This document shows, piece by piece, positions 12,795-24,080 of a stretch of 64,000 nt of DNA. The first letter of the stretch is position 1. Each line of letters opens with the position of its first letter. Origin of the DNA: Euptelea pleiosperma. Its lineage: Eukaryota > Streptophyta > Magnoliopsida > Ranunculales > Eupteleaceae. The notes under the pieces were generated by a model. The model saw only the letters and a list, made by a program, of their open reading frames with translations, was not told the origin of the DNA and did not search any database. The DNA lies in assembly GCA_035048495.1 (NCBI GenBank), contig CM068540.1:3456829-3520828 (forward strand), written 5' to 3'. Both the position numbers and the translations under genes were made by a program.

Positions 12795-13078
12795 CAAGGT
12801 TTAAAAAATGGCGTTATAACGGATTTGGACCTCCCCCATTATGTTATGGACCGTTAAAACACCCAAAAAATAACGGCCGTTATTTTCTGTTATAACAAAA
12901 ATAACAACCATTGTTTTCTGGAAAAAATTGTGAAAAAAAAACAGCCATTTTTTTTCATTTTTTCCGTCATTTTCTATTTTTTCCATTATTTGCACCTGAG
13001 CATTTTTTTCGTTATAACGGAAAAAACGGTAACACCCCCAGTCCATTATACCGTTATAACGGTCCCCTTTAAACCTTG
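12795..13078. mobile_element. hAT-like MITE rich in 'TAACGG' words
   Basis: A 284-bp element with inverted ends 'caaggtttaaa' and 'tttaaaccttg', flanked by a perfect 8-bp duplication 'ataagaac' (12787-12794, 13079-13086). The interior consists of repeated 'gttataacgg' and its complement plus T/A-rich filler. An 8-bp duplication is the hAT hallmark. Related copies lie at 34264-34621, 36931-37257 and 37288-37647; a fragment at 12370-12470 ends 'taagccttg'. Confidence 0.88.
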
Positions 13079-13086
13079 ATAAGAAC

Positions 13087-15285
13087 TAAAAAAAATTTAG
13101 GGTATTTTAGTAGCACTCCCCTGAAATTTGAAAGTAATTTGTAATACCCCCCTTGTACTTACAAACATTATGATTACCCCCTTGACCTAATTTAACATAG
13201 TTGACTTGAGTTAAAACGGACTCGACTTGGGCCCACTAATTTTCACTCCAAGGCATGAAAATATTTTCACGCCATTTAAAGCCATTTTATTTTCTCATGG
13301 GAAATCACTCTTTTTAATAATAAAAAAAATAAGTTTTTAATATAAGAGATTAAAAAAAAATAAAAAATGAGACCGTATGGATCCTTGATCTAGTATATGG
13401 GTCTTACACTCACCTAATCCATATTTGACTTATTTAATATGTGGGACCCGCGTGAGTTGAGAGAAAATGTTGTAACCTAGTTAACACATACCATACATAC
13501 CCTTAGTTTGGGAAGCTTTCTTAGGGTGTGTTTGGGACATTAAAAAATATTGTGGCGCATATACAATACTCACGATATTATTGCATTTTTAGTTCGTGTA
13601 TTAACTTTCTCACCTCATTTTCTTTTACCTCGTGCGGATCCCACTCGTCAAACAACTCATGTGTGGATTAGATAAGCATACTGATATATTAAGTCTGAGG
13701 ACCCAAATAAACTTGTTTCTATTTTCTTCTTTTTATTTTTTATTGAAAAGTGAATTTCCCATGAGAAAAAGCTAAGCAAAATACAGGTCACGTGAAGACA
13801 CGATTCCGCAGTGCGTCCCCTGTCTAGGGGTTCGGGGGCACTTTTCCTGAGGGCATTTCCGTAATTCTCATATAGAGATATGGAAACTATAATTTCATCT
13901 TGGGGTTATACATACCTCAGTTGGTGAGAGATGAGTATCCCATTTTTATACTGTGAGTGTTTATTTTGCCTTAGAGCGTAGTGGAATTGGAGTGGATCCG
14001 TGGACGTACCTCAATGTAGAGGGAACCACGTAAATCTCTGTGTTGTGGTTGTTTGCATCTTTGCTTGTTTGTTTGTTTATCGTTTTTTCTTCCCAACATC
14101 ACTTTCTTCTGGCTAGATGAAACTAGAACGTGCAGCTGCTAGGGATAATGTATACCCTGTCATTACGGATAGCCAGGGCCGTCTTTATCATAAGGCCAAT
14201 AAGGAGATCGCCATAGGGCCCCAGCCCACCCCCTCTTGGATACACAAACCAAAAATTAACTTGATTGGTTATCTGATCTAGCCATAGATTTTAGTACATT
14301 GCATGATTAATTAATCTAGCCATTAGATTCAAGCATGTTTTTTGAGTCGTAAATCCAATGGCTAGAAATGATCAATCAAGCTGATTTTTAGTGTTTATCC
14401 ACCGATAGGTGGGCCGAACATCAACGCAGTCATTAGGCCCAAACTAAAAATTGTTTGTCTTATTTGATTTCAAACTTTATAAAATTTGAATGAAATGCTT
14501 TGGAAGAAAAAACTTTAGTGATTTTCACTCAAATTGATTGCTTTAATTTTGTATGGTTTTTAGTCCCATATATTAAAAAATAAAAATGAGTCAGTTTAGA
14601 TCTTGTATGTGGGTCCCACTTTCACCTAACACATATTTGACTTATTTAATATGTGGGACCCACATAAGTTGAGAGAAAATGAGGTAAGCTAGTTAATTTG
14701 AAGACCAACATAAAGTCCTTTATCAAAAAAAAAAAATACGTAAAGTCCTCTATCATTTAGAGGGCCATCAAGCCTAGGAACATGCGCTTGGCCTGAGTGG
14801 GTTGTGTTTGAGAGTCTTTTTGGACTATTTTATGGGCCATCAGGCTTGAGAACTTGATTCTGATTTAGGACAAAGTTTTTGAGAAACACAAGTTTCAGAT
14901 GGACTGAGAGCCCAATCACCTTTTGGATCAAACCATGGCAAAAACTGCTCTGTGGAGAAAATTTATGAAGCAACAGATTTTTTTGAAGCGGCGAAGCAGT
15001 GGCCAATAACACTGCGCCACAATCCGCTGATGCTTTTGAACAGCCGATTGTGGCACGATGTGATTGGCCACTGCTAAAAATCATCAAACAAACTGATTTT
15101 TGGTATGAATGCTTACTAAGGGGTGAGCTAAACATCCATCCGCTCAGTGGGCCCAGATAACAATGGTGAGTAACAAAAATTGAGCTCCTCACGCCAAAAA
15201 AGCGTGCGGAATACCTTATTACATCACGACCCTCTCAAACAGGAGTACATGCAGCATGCTCTATGGTCATAGGGCATTGTCGCGT
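13087..15285. other. Intergenic region with LTR-like and foldback remnants, no gene
   Basis: About 13880-14110 resembles the 3' end of a plant LTR: 'gtggatccgtggacgtac' then 'ggaaccacgtaaatctctgt' followed by a T-rich tail, as in many Copia LTRs. I cannot find its ends. 14221-14440 and 15060-15190 hold arms of the foldback family seen at 225-470. 14940-15085 has repeated 'gaagcagtggccaat' wording that resembles the 71-bp nested element at 33937-34007. No host exon is recognised. Confidence 0.5.
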
Positions 15286-16071
15286 GAATAAATCTGTGAT
15301 GATGGATCGTTCCCCTTGGACTTGCGCAGAATACCGAAGCTCCACTGATGGAACTCGACAGTGGAGGAACGCACTTGCTGCACTCACTACTGGAGCAGAA
15401 ACCTAAGGAGATAACCAAGGGTATGGCAAAAGCTTTCAAGAAACCTTTGGTAGAGATGAGTACCTCTCCCCTAAGGATTGAAGGAAGCAATTATATGATG
15501 GAACCTGCTATCATGACGAATAGGACGCTAAGAATGGCAGCTCACATAGTCAAAGAAGAGCCCCCAGGGTATGATGATAGCCCTACTCCAATCACTTCTC
15601 CACCGATGGAACCCCCCATCTACACTCCAGTAGTAGTTGGAGACTCAGCAATTAATTTGGGTTTCAAGATGATTGACTCGCCTCTCAGAATGAGACTGGA
15701 GTCCAGAGGCGATGTGATGGAATGCCGGTGAAGCATTTTTGCTGTTAGGCATACTAAAGCAGGAAGACAATTAAAACGCAAAAAAGAAAACAATCCCAAC
15801 TCAAAAAGAACTCCATTGCCTTGCAATAGAGAAATAGACGCCAAGCAAGACAATCAACCCAGCATCAGGAAAACTTACAAGGAACAACTCATGAAAAAAA
15901 GCACCAACTCTCCATTATGGGCAAACATCGTAGAAGAAGATGAAAGAAATGAAGGGGGGGCTAGCTGATAAGGGTCTGGAAACTACTGGAGGGGATCCAC
16001 ATGCCAGGAAAAAAATCGTCATCTTTGATGATGAAACGATCACGAGCAGTGCAGATCAGTAGAAAAATAGC

Positions 16072-17620
16072 TTGATCGGAAAGCTCCTCGGAGACCCTGT
16101 CAACCTCGAGACGATCACTAAGCGGGCTAGAATCAAGGGCAGCCTTCAAGTGATAGATCTTGGAGGAGATTTCTTTCTCTTCAGGTTCAACAATGAAGAG
16201 GATCTGAACCAGGTCTGGCTTGGAGGCCCATGGTTCATTCTGGGGAAGTACCTGGTCTTAAGACAATGGCACCTAGGCTTCAACCCACTAACGACAGGTC
16301 TTAACAAAGCTATTGTGTGGGCAAGGCTGCCAGAATTACCTATGGAACTATGGAGACACGAGCTCCTCTACAAACTTGCAAACCAAATTGGCAAGCCTGT
16401 GAGGATGGACGAACCAACAGAGAAAATCCTCAGAGCCAAATTCGCTAGGGTTTGCATCGAAATCAATCTTGAAGAACTCGTCCTCCTGGAGATAGAAACC
16501 AGATATCCTGGAGAAACTCTTACTATCGAGTGCTTGTACAAAGGACTCCACAAACTCTGTTCTCATTGTGGGAGAATTGGTTACAACAAGGATATATGCA
16601 CGGAGATCCAGCAGGCGTGTGGAAATCAAATACACATCTCCAACCACAGCAAGGGCATCACCATCCAGGAAGGGCACAACGTGAACCAAAAATGAAGGCC
16701 CAGTAGAAGGAAAAGGTAAAGAGAAAGTTCATGATACTGAGAATGAAAATGTACTAAATGGACCGTGGACAGCTGTGGCGACTAAACCCAGGCCAAAACA
16801 TAATAGAAGAACGCTCCTGAGAAGCGAATTGTCCACCGGCAAGCAACAAAACGAAAGAGGCAATATCAAAAAAAGTACAGCTATGACGATCGACAGCGGT
16901 AACACTATTCCGGCCAAACCAACCCGTGGAAAGCAACCCGAATCCGAACCCCACTTGGCGGGGAGATCGATCGTTGCAAAGATTTAAAATTTGAATGGGT
17001 CACCAGCCATCAAGGAAAGAGCGGTTCAAAGGTTGGTCTACCCAAACCAGTCACCCATTAATCACAAAGCCAACATGCCAACAAAAATTTATGTCGTGAA
17101 AAGTAACCAACCACCTTCAACCCCGAAAACCACACCAGAGCACCAAACAAATCCTAACCCTATGCCTGATTCCAAGAAGCCACACAACCCTCCCCACCCT
17201 CAAAACATTACATCAGCCTCAAATCTAACCACTCCCTCAACTTTACGAACTTCCAGCAAGCAACCAGACTCACCTACGTCAGTCCCCATTCCACCACCAC
17301 CAAATTACTCCGACCCAAACACCACATCCCCCACCACCGAATCTTTTCTCACTCCCCCACCTCCACCTAACTCCTACCCGGTGAGCATTTCCCCCACCAA
17401 CGAAAACCAGTCCCTCAACCTTGAGCAAGGAAATCCGTTCGTCACTCTTGTGACACAGGATGCCCCCCCCCCCTCCAACTTGGACATTGATGGTTTTAGC
17501 ACCAATAGGAAAGAAGCAGCTAAAACATTGACAGCTGGAGAGGAGAAGGCCAACTGTCAAGATCCTGAGCTTCCATGCTACATCAAGGAGATACAAGATC
17601 AGACCAAGGAACCTACATAG
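16072..17620 (+). pseudogene. LINE ORF1: DUF4283 / zinc-knuckle nucleic-acid-binding protein, broken
   Basis: The frame 16072-16695 encodes a typical plant LINE ORF1 domain (GGPWFILGKYLVLRQW, then VWARLPELPMELW). It is followed by a zinc-knuckle-like motif CSHCGRIGYNKDIC near 16558-16599. The usual CX2CX4HX4C histidine is replaced by tyrosine, which should weaken metal binding. A stop at about 16693 separates it from a second open stretch (16991-17620), rich in P, T, S and N, that would be the ORF1 tail. In living relatives ORF1 coats the element RNA. The ATG at 16072 is simply the first in the open stretch; the true start may be upstream in a broken frame. Confidence 0.82.
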
Positions 17621-18071
17621 AGCTCAACAACTTCAATGGAAAACTCAACCAGGGAGCTAGCATTGCTACAACCACTACCAGATGAACCCATGTTGAACAA
17701 CGAGGTCGCTGGCATGGATGTAGACGAGCGTTACAGGAAGAGATTCATTTTCCTTCCCACCTCCTACAACAGAGTTCTCCTTCTGGGCAGAGAACACTCC
17801 TATCTTCGCTAGCATTACAGCGGAGATCGTGAACAGACCTCTGAGGCAAGGGCTGAGAATACTCCCCCCCCCCCCATGCTTAACTCCCAATCCAAAAACA
17901 ATCTCAAAGTCAAACATAACGTAAACTTCAAAAAAAGGGCTTCGGAAGATGATGCAAAGACTAAGAGCAGGGAAAGAATGAAGAAGAATAGCAAGACCAA
18001 AAAAGGGTGCAACATCCCTTTCGAATGCATCACAGGAAAAGGAGGAGAAGCAACCAACTCGGATACTGCTG

Positions 18072-21000
18072 ATGATGAAAATACTAGCTTGGAACATTAG
18101 GGGAGCAAGTAGGAAAGGGCTTGTAGGCCGAATACGGGACCTTGTCAGGGATCACCAACCAGACATTATGATTCTGTTAGAGACAAAGGTCAACGAGGAG
18201 AGAGCTTCGAGAATCATACGAAAGCTCGGATATCATCACTTTTTCATGGTGGAACCAAAATGATTAGCAGGCAGTATGTGGATTCTCTAGAAAGAAGCGC
18301 AATGCAAAGTGGACATCATCAATTCGTCAGAGCGTTTAATCCATATGTCAGTATGGGACATACAGGGTGACCTCAATTGGCTACTCTCGGCCATTTATGG
18401 TAGCCCGCAATGGAAAGACAATGAGCTCATTTGGAACCAACTACGAGAGATAGCGGAGGCACATGACGGACCATGGCTTATCATTGGAGACTTCAATGCT
18501 ATCTTGACGACAGACAACAAAGCTGGAGGCGTACCCCCAAGATACTCTCAACTTCGACCATTCCGTGAGTGCGTCAACGAATGCGGCCTCCTTGATATCC
18601 ACTTTACAGGTATTCCTTACACTTGGACTAACAAAAGACCTGGCAATGCTGCTATTATCGAAAGAATCGATAGAGCAATGGCTAGTCCGAACTGGAGACT
18701 TCTGTATCCGGAGGCGTCTCTAACCCACCTCCCTTGCATCGGATCAGATCATGCCCCTTTGATCCTTTCCACCCATGGACCTCTCACATACAAATCTAGA
18801 CCATTTAGGTTTGAGGCCATGTGGACCTTGAGAGCAGACTTCCTAGAAGTGGTAAATAAAGCCTGGGAGCTAGATCAGACCGCCTCTAAAGCCTTCATCC
18901 TCATGAGGAAATGTGAGAAGCTCAGAACTCTAGCCAGGCAATGGAATAAAAATAATTTTGGTGACTTGGCCACCAACATCAATAAACTCACAGCCAACCT
19001 GGCTATCATTCAAGCTAAAAGATTCTCCAACCCAACCGACGCTAATCTTACCGAGTCTGAAAGAAACATCCAGATAGCCCTCCAAAAACTCCTCCTCTCA
19101 GAAGAGGTCTTCTGGGCCTAAAAATCGAGAAATCTCTGGCTTCGGTTAGGAGAGAACAACACAAAATTTTTCCACACTTCTACTATTGTTCGAAGGCACA
19201 GGAACAAAATATTCAGAATCAAGAATGATGCTGGAATCTGGAGCCACGATCAGGATGACATTACACATCTTTCACAGCCACTTCTCCAAAAGATTCTCTG
19301 CCCAACCTGTGGCAATGATAGACCAATTCCTAATGGATCTACCCCCTGTGGTTAATGAGGACCCCAACTTGGCCCTAGCAGCCCCATCACTACTGAGGAG
19401 ATTAAACTTTTCAAATCCATCCCTTGAAAGCTCCTGGACAAGATGGACTCCAAGGCATCTTCTTCCAATCCTACTGGGACACGGTAGGAAACAACATCTG
19501 TGACATGGTCCAAGCTTTCTTCCATTCGGATCACATGCTCAAAGAAATGAACAAAACCTTCATCACTCTCATTCCCAAAACCTCGAACCCAGAATCGGTA
19601 AACCATTTTCGTCCAATCAGCCTTTGCAACACGACCTACAAAATTATTGCTAAGATTATGGTGAATAGATTGAGACTGATCCTAAATGAGATCATCTCAC
19701 CCTTTCAAGGAGCTTTTGTCCCGGGCCGACAGATCTCAGACAATATTTTAATCGCCCATGAGCTAGTGAACTCCTTCGCCCATAAAAAAGGGAAAGGTGG
19801 ATGGATGGGGATCAAGCTCGACGTGGAGAAAGCCTACTACCGGCTAGAATGGCCTTTCATCGAAAAGACCCTGATCAAAGTCGGTTTCTCCCCGACATGG
19901 GTCAATCTCATCATGGAATGTATCACCAAATGGATCACCTTCTGAATTCTTCAACCCTTCAAGAGGCATCAGGTAAGGGGACCCCCTCTCCCCATACATT
20001 TTCATTCTCTGTGCAAAAGCCTTCTCTAGAGCCATGCAAACAGAAGCTGGAACCTGAGGGTCAAGACCCTTAGAAGAGGCCCAAAGATCACGCACCTCCT
20101 TTTTGCCGATGACTGTATGCTTTTTGCGAAAGCATTACTTCCCACTGTTAATTCAATCCAGAGGATCCTTGACAGGTACTGCAAAGCGTCCGGTCAACTC
20201 CTCAACCTTCACAAATGCTCCCTAACTTTCTCAAAGAATCCCGCCCAGGTTAAGGAGAGCCCTATCTCGATCTTTGAACATTCCTTGAGTCGCATCCTGC
20301 GATAGATACCTTGGGGCCCCTCTATTCAATACTAGAGTTAACAGACTCACCTTCCAACATATTATGGATAGAGTTCAAAGCAAGCTCCAGGGATGGAAAA
20401 GCAAACTTCTTTCGAAGGCGGGCAAGCTTACGCTCATCAACTCGGTCACAACTGCCATACCTCACCACACTATGACAAGCTTTATGCTACCGAGGCGCAT
20501 CTTGGTAGACCTGGATAAATGCCAAAGGGACTTCCTCTGGAGCTCCAGGGATGGAAAAGCAAACTTCTTTCGAAGACGGGCAAGCTTACGCTCATTAACT
20601 CGGTCACAACTGCCATACCTCACCACACTATGACAAGCTTTATGCTATCGAGGCGCATCCTGGCAGACCTGGATAAATGCCAAAGGGATTTCCTTTGGAG
20701 AAACAACAACTCAGTCAAACCCCTCCCCCTGATTGCATGGAAAAAAATTACATTACCTGAGAAAATGGGAGGGCTGGGAATTTGGGCAGCCAAGCACATT
20801 AACTTAGCGTGCATGGCAAAGCTCGGCTGGCGCATAGCAAAGGGAGACCAAAGCTTGTAGAATGAGTCATGTCAGAAAAATATCTGAAAAATAAAACCAT
20901 TCATGAATGTAAGGCCACATCCAAAGCGTCCTATGCCTGGAAAGGTGTCTTGAAAAGTATAGAGATCATCAACCAAGGCACGCTAGATGGTGCTTAGGCA

Positions 21001-22370
21001 ATGGCAAATACATCAATGTTTGGCACCAGAGGTGGGCCACGGAAGAACCTCTCTTTGAATTCGTCCCGGACAACCTCAAAAATCTGGTCGACTCGAACCT
21101 CACAGTGGACAAGCTCATCTGCCAAGAGAACTACTCTTGGATCCTTGACCCTATCATCAACTTGGTGCCAGGACATGTCCTAGAGATCATCAAGGGAATC
21201 CCGATCCCAAACACCCCTTCCACAGACACTTCTTGCTAGGGCCCTGCACCCTCCGACACTTTCTCTATCAAATCTGCAAGGCGGGTTGCTGCTCTCTTGG
21301 ACACGGGTCCTTTTATCAGTCCTAACGACTTGGTCACTAGAGTCTAGAAATGGACATGCATGTCCACCGAAAATCAAAATTTTGTGCTGGCTGGCATTCA
21401 TGGACAGACTCTCCACTAAAGCTATGCTGCTACATCGTCATATCGTGGACAACGACCTCTGTCCATACTGTAGCAATACACCTGAAACAGTCGATCATAT
21501 TTTCCTCCAATGCCCAGTAGCATTCTTCACGTGGAAAAAGATCTTTCCTAAGTCTTGGGACAAAAGAAACCTTCACTCTAACATCTTCTCTTGGATTTCC
21601 TTTATCATTGGCAAGAAGGCAACTACTCTTGAAAATCAAGATGCAGCGAAGATGGTTCCGTTCATCCTGTGGAGCTTATGGAAAGCCAGAAACAAAAGTG
21701 TCTTTGAAAATACAAGAACAGCAACTGAAACAATTGCTAATAAAGCCGAGCAATACAAAAAAGTTTTCAAAGAAGCGAACGGACAAAATACAAATCTGGA
21801 TATGATCAGTGATAGAAAATCCGAAGCAACAAATTATAAAAATCTAAGAAGGAGAAATTGATCAAGTGGATCCATGGCTAAAACTAAACTTTGACGGCTC
21901 AGTTAAAATGGAGTCGGGACAAGCTGCCATGGGAGGAATTCTTAGGGACAACACCGGTCATTGCATTGCCGCATTTGCGGGCAAGATAGGAAAAGCAACA
22001 ATAACAGTGGCAGAATGCAGAGCGCTCAGAGACGGAGTCCAACTTGCGAGTCAACTGAAGATAAAAAAAACTCATCATAGAAGGAGACTCGGAAACGGTC
22101 ATCAAAAGCCCCAACAACAACAAGCAGAAACCTTGGAGGCTGTGGAATTTGATAAAAAACGTAGAGGACATCCTTCAATCAGCAGGGATCGAATGGAAAG
22201 CTCAGCATGGTTACAAGGAAGGGAACCAAGTAGCTGACAAACTAGCTAACTTGGGGCACGGCCTGCAGGAAAGAGAAGTATGGGTAGGATCATTTCCTCA
22301 TGAAATTGGCCCAAACCTCTTTGAGGACTTGTCTGGCAAAGGTACTTCCCGTTTTACTCGGGCTGTTTAA
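18072..22370 (+). pseudogene. LINE ORF2: endonuclease - reverse transcriptase - RNase H, broken
   Basis: Starts MMKILAWNIRGASRKG at 18072, the standard N-terminus of the LINE AP-endonuclease. An in-frame TGA at 18261 and a TAG soon after interrupt it. The endonuclease continues in 18309-19121 (IIGDFNAIL; IGSDHAPLIL). RT begins at about 19424 (KAPGQDG; FRPISLCN; GAFVPGRQISDNILIAHE) with the catalytic FADD at about 20105. zf-RVT follows at about 21455 (CPYCSNTPETVDHIFLQC), then RNase H from 21866 (LNFDGS, AECRAL). A frameshift in an A-run near 22062 splits RNase H from its last motif (GNQVADKLANLG, about 22225). A 158-bp tandem duplication at 20383 also shifts frame. In active relatives this protein nicks target DNA and primes reverse transcription there. 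Confidence 0.92.
20383..20698 (+). repeat. 158-bp tandem duplication inside the LINE RT region
   Basis: The unit starting 'agctccagggatggaaaagc' at 20383 repeats from 20541 with only a few substitutions. 158 is not a multiple of three, so it breaks the ORF2 frame. Since the copies already differ (for example 'cttcctctgg' versus 'tttcctttgg'), the duplication is not brand new. Confidence 0.93.
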
Positions 22371-22883
22371 TCTCATTCTCCATACCAAAAAAAAAAAATC
22401 TGTGATGACGGACGTATGGGGGCATATGGCACACTCTTAGGGACTACTGACCGAAAGGATGTTTGGCCTATCCCTAGGTAGACCTACATACCGAAAACAG
22501 CCTGATTAGTGCGTTCCAACCGTGGATCTGACTACCCCAAATAACACTCGAATCTGAGTAAAAAAATCAACCCACTAAAAAGACTGGAATCCAACAGTTA
22601 AAATCACCAATCAAGCTGATTTTTGGTCCGTAGGTCAACCTAGGGATGCCCAACACATTCGTATAGTCAGTAGTAAAAAATCAACCCACTAAAAAGACTC
22701 GAATCCAATGGTGATTTTTGGTCTGTAGGTCAACCTAGGGATGCCCAACACATTCGTACAGTCAGTGGCCTTTAATAAGATGCCACGTGGCCATACAGAG
22801 CGTCCATCATCAAAGATTTATTCTTGTTGCATAGTGGGAGGGCTGCTTTTGGGGCATCTCCAGATGAAGAGATTCACTTTGGG

Positions 22884-23064
22884 GAGTAAAACTTCCATCA
22901 CAATGGGATTGTAAATCACACAAAACACAGCCAATGAGTTCTCGCATGTACACCTAAAAAGCAAAAAGCACATGGGTACGTTGCAAAAGCACTTGTGTAC
23001 GTGCCGAGGACTCATTGGCTGTGTTTTGTGTGATTTACAATTTCGTGTGATGGAAGTTTTACTC
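22884..23064. mobile_element. Short Mutator-type MITE (181 bp)
   Basis: Inverted ends 'gagtaaaacttccatcac' and 'gtgatggaagttttactc', flanked by a perfect 9-bp duplication 'cactttggg' (22875-22883, 23065-23073). The interior carries opposed arms around 'cattggctgtgttttgtgtg' and 'gtacgtgccgag'. It is the same short subfamily as 37911-38087, which has its own 9-bp duplication. Non-coding. Confidence 0.93.
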
Positions 23065-23177
23065 CACTTTGGGAGGACCTGTAGGTCAACCTAGGTGAAC
23101 ATTGTTTCATAGGGTTTTCGTAGGCTGATTTCACAGAAAGTTCAACTTTTGTGAAAAGTTCACTTTAAAGAAACACT

Positions 23178-23203
23178 GGGGGGGGGGGGGGGGGGGGGGG
23201 GGG
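23178..23203. repeat. Poly-G run of 26 bases
   Basis: An uninterrupted run of G following 'aaacact' and preceding 'ccgatc'. Such runs are rare in this AT-rich window. It could be a real G-quadruplex-forming tract, or an assembly or sequencing artefact whose length is uncertain. Confidence 0.8.
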
Positions 23204-23205
23204 CC

Positions 23206-23530
23206 GATCTTTGATGCAGAAGTCCCTCAAAATAGTAGACTCGTTCGGGCCCACTTGCACCTTGAAGATCTGGCCCACATTATGATTGATCTACACACCA
23301 AAAATCGATGTGATTGGTGATTTCTAGCCGTTGGATTTGAGCACTTTTTCATCATGGGCTTTATGAACAGGCCTCTGAGTTGGTTCCAAGCCCATGATGA
23401 AAAAAGTGTTCAAATCCAATGGCTAGGAATCAATAATCACACTTATTTTTGGTGTGTGGGTCTACCAAGATGTGGGCCAAACATTCAGGGGAGCAGTGGG
23501 CCCGAAAGAGTCTACTAGGGTACACAATTC
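23206..23530. mobile_element. Foldback element, 'agtccctca...catcatgggctt' family
   Basis: The left arm reads 'gatgcagaagtccctcaaa' ... 'tagccgttggatttgagcac' then 'tcatcatgggctttatgaac'. The right arm is its inverse ('agcccatgatgaaaaa', 'tccaatggctaggaatca', 'gggcccgaaagagtctact'). Sister copies are at about 33187-33567 and 59403-59665. The outer ends here are worn and no clear target duplication is seen. Confidence 0.7.
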
Positions 23531-24080
23531 TTGAAATCCATGGCGGAGCACACGAACAGCAAGAGGGATCAGAAAAAAGGGGGTCCCCTCCCCTGAGGCC
23601 TCCCCTGTTTTTTAAAGATCCATGATACGATTCTCACTTTTGAAGAAATTGGATATCACTGCTACAATGCATCACATTTGGAAAGGGAGAAATAAAGACA
23701 TTGCGCTGATGGATCGGGATCAGGGGACTAACAAGCGTGAACCAACAAGTTCACATTTCTTCTCGGCCGTGGATCCCCAGAATCCAACAGTGGTTAATAG
23801 TGCTGAGATGGCATTTACTTTTGCAAAAGCAAAACCACCCTTGGATTCTCGGGGCAGCCGAGAAGAAATGTGAACTTGTTGGTTCACTTTCGTTGGTCCC
23901 TTGATCTCCCGACATTTGTCGATAAGAAGTCATTAGGAAAAGAAGAGATCTCAACTGATGCGACTGAACATTGGATTTAATTAAACTTACAAGTGGATTA
24001 CAGTATATGAATTATACAGACATACTCAGTAACAGCTCCTACCCAATGTTGCAAACGCGATGGGCCACCTCTAGCACATA
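23531..24080. other. Region 3' of the MYB-CC gene, with a perfect 29-bp inverted repeat
   Basis: Contains the probable 3'UTR of the minus-strand MYB-CC gene (just below 24081). At 23739-23767 and 23857-23885 there is a perfect 29-bp inverted repeat (arm 'gaaccaacaagttcacattt' ... 'ctcggc') with an 89-bp spacer. No protein is recognised. Confidence 0.55.

Larger units (their letters stand above)
15303..22395 (+). mobile_element. Decayed full-length LINE (non-LTR retrotransposon)
   Basis: A 7.1-kb element on the plus strand. It ends in a poly-A run (about 22387-22398) and is flanked by a 13-bp duplication 'aaatctgtgatga' (15290-15302 and 22396-22408; the exact A boundary is ambiguous). Order of domains: a 5' region with a small frame at 15348-15731, ORF1 with a DUF4283-like domain and CCHC-type knuckle (16072-16695), a proline/threonine-rich linker, then ORF2 with AP endonuclease, reverse transcriptase (FADD), zf-RVT and RNase H. 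This is the plant L1-like arrangement. Stops, frameshifts and a 158-bp internal duplication show it is inactive. Confidence 0.92.
15286..22823. mobile_element. Mutator-type foldback MITE split by a LINE insertion
   Basis: The left end 'gaataaatctgtgatga' starts at 15286 and resumes after the LINE at 22409 ('cggacgtatgggggcat'). The right end 'ccatcatcaaagatttattc' stops at 22823. The outer flanks are 'ttgtcgcgt' (15277-15285) and 'ttgttgcat' (22824-22832), a 9-bp duplication with two C/T-type transitions, both consistent with decay of methylated CpG. The right arm contains a partial internal tandem copy of about 115 bp (about 22555-22770). Without the LINE the MITE would be roughly 430 bp. 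Confidence 0.8.

Noticed and set aside
15348..15731. 127-codon frame as an independent host gene
   Set aside because: It lies inside the LINE boundaries set by the target duplications, upstream of ORF1, so it is treated as LINE 5' sequence.
17675..18097. 140-codon minus-strand frame
   Set aside because: Antisense to the LINE linker and the ORF2 start; composition follows the complementary strand and no domain is seen.
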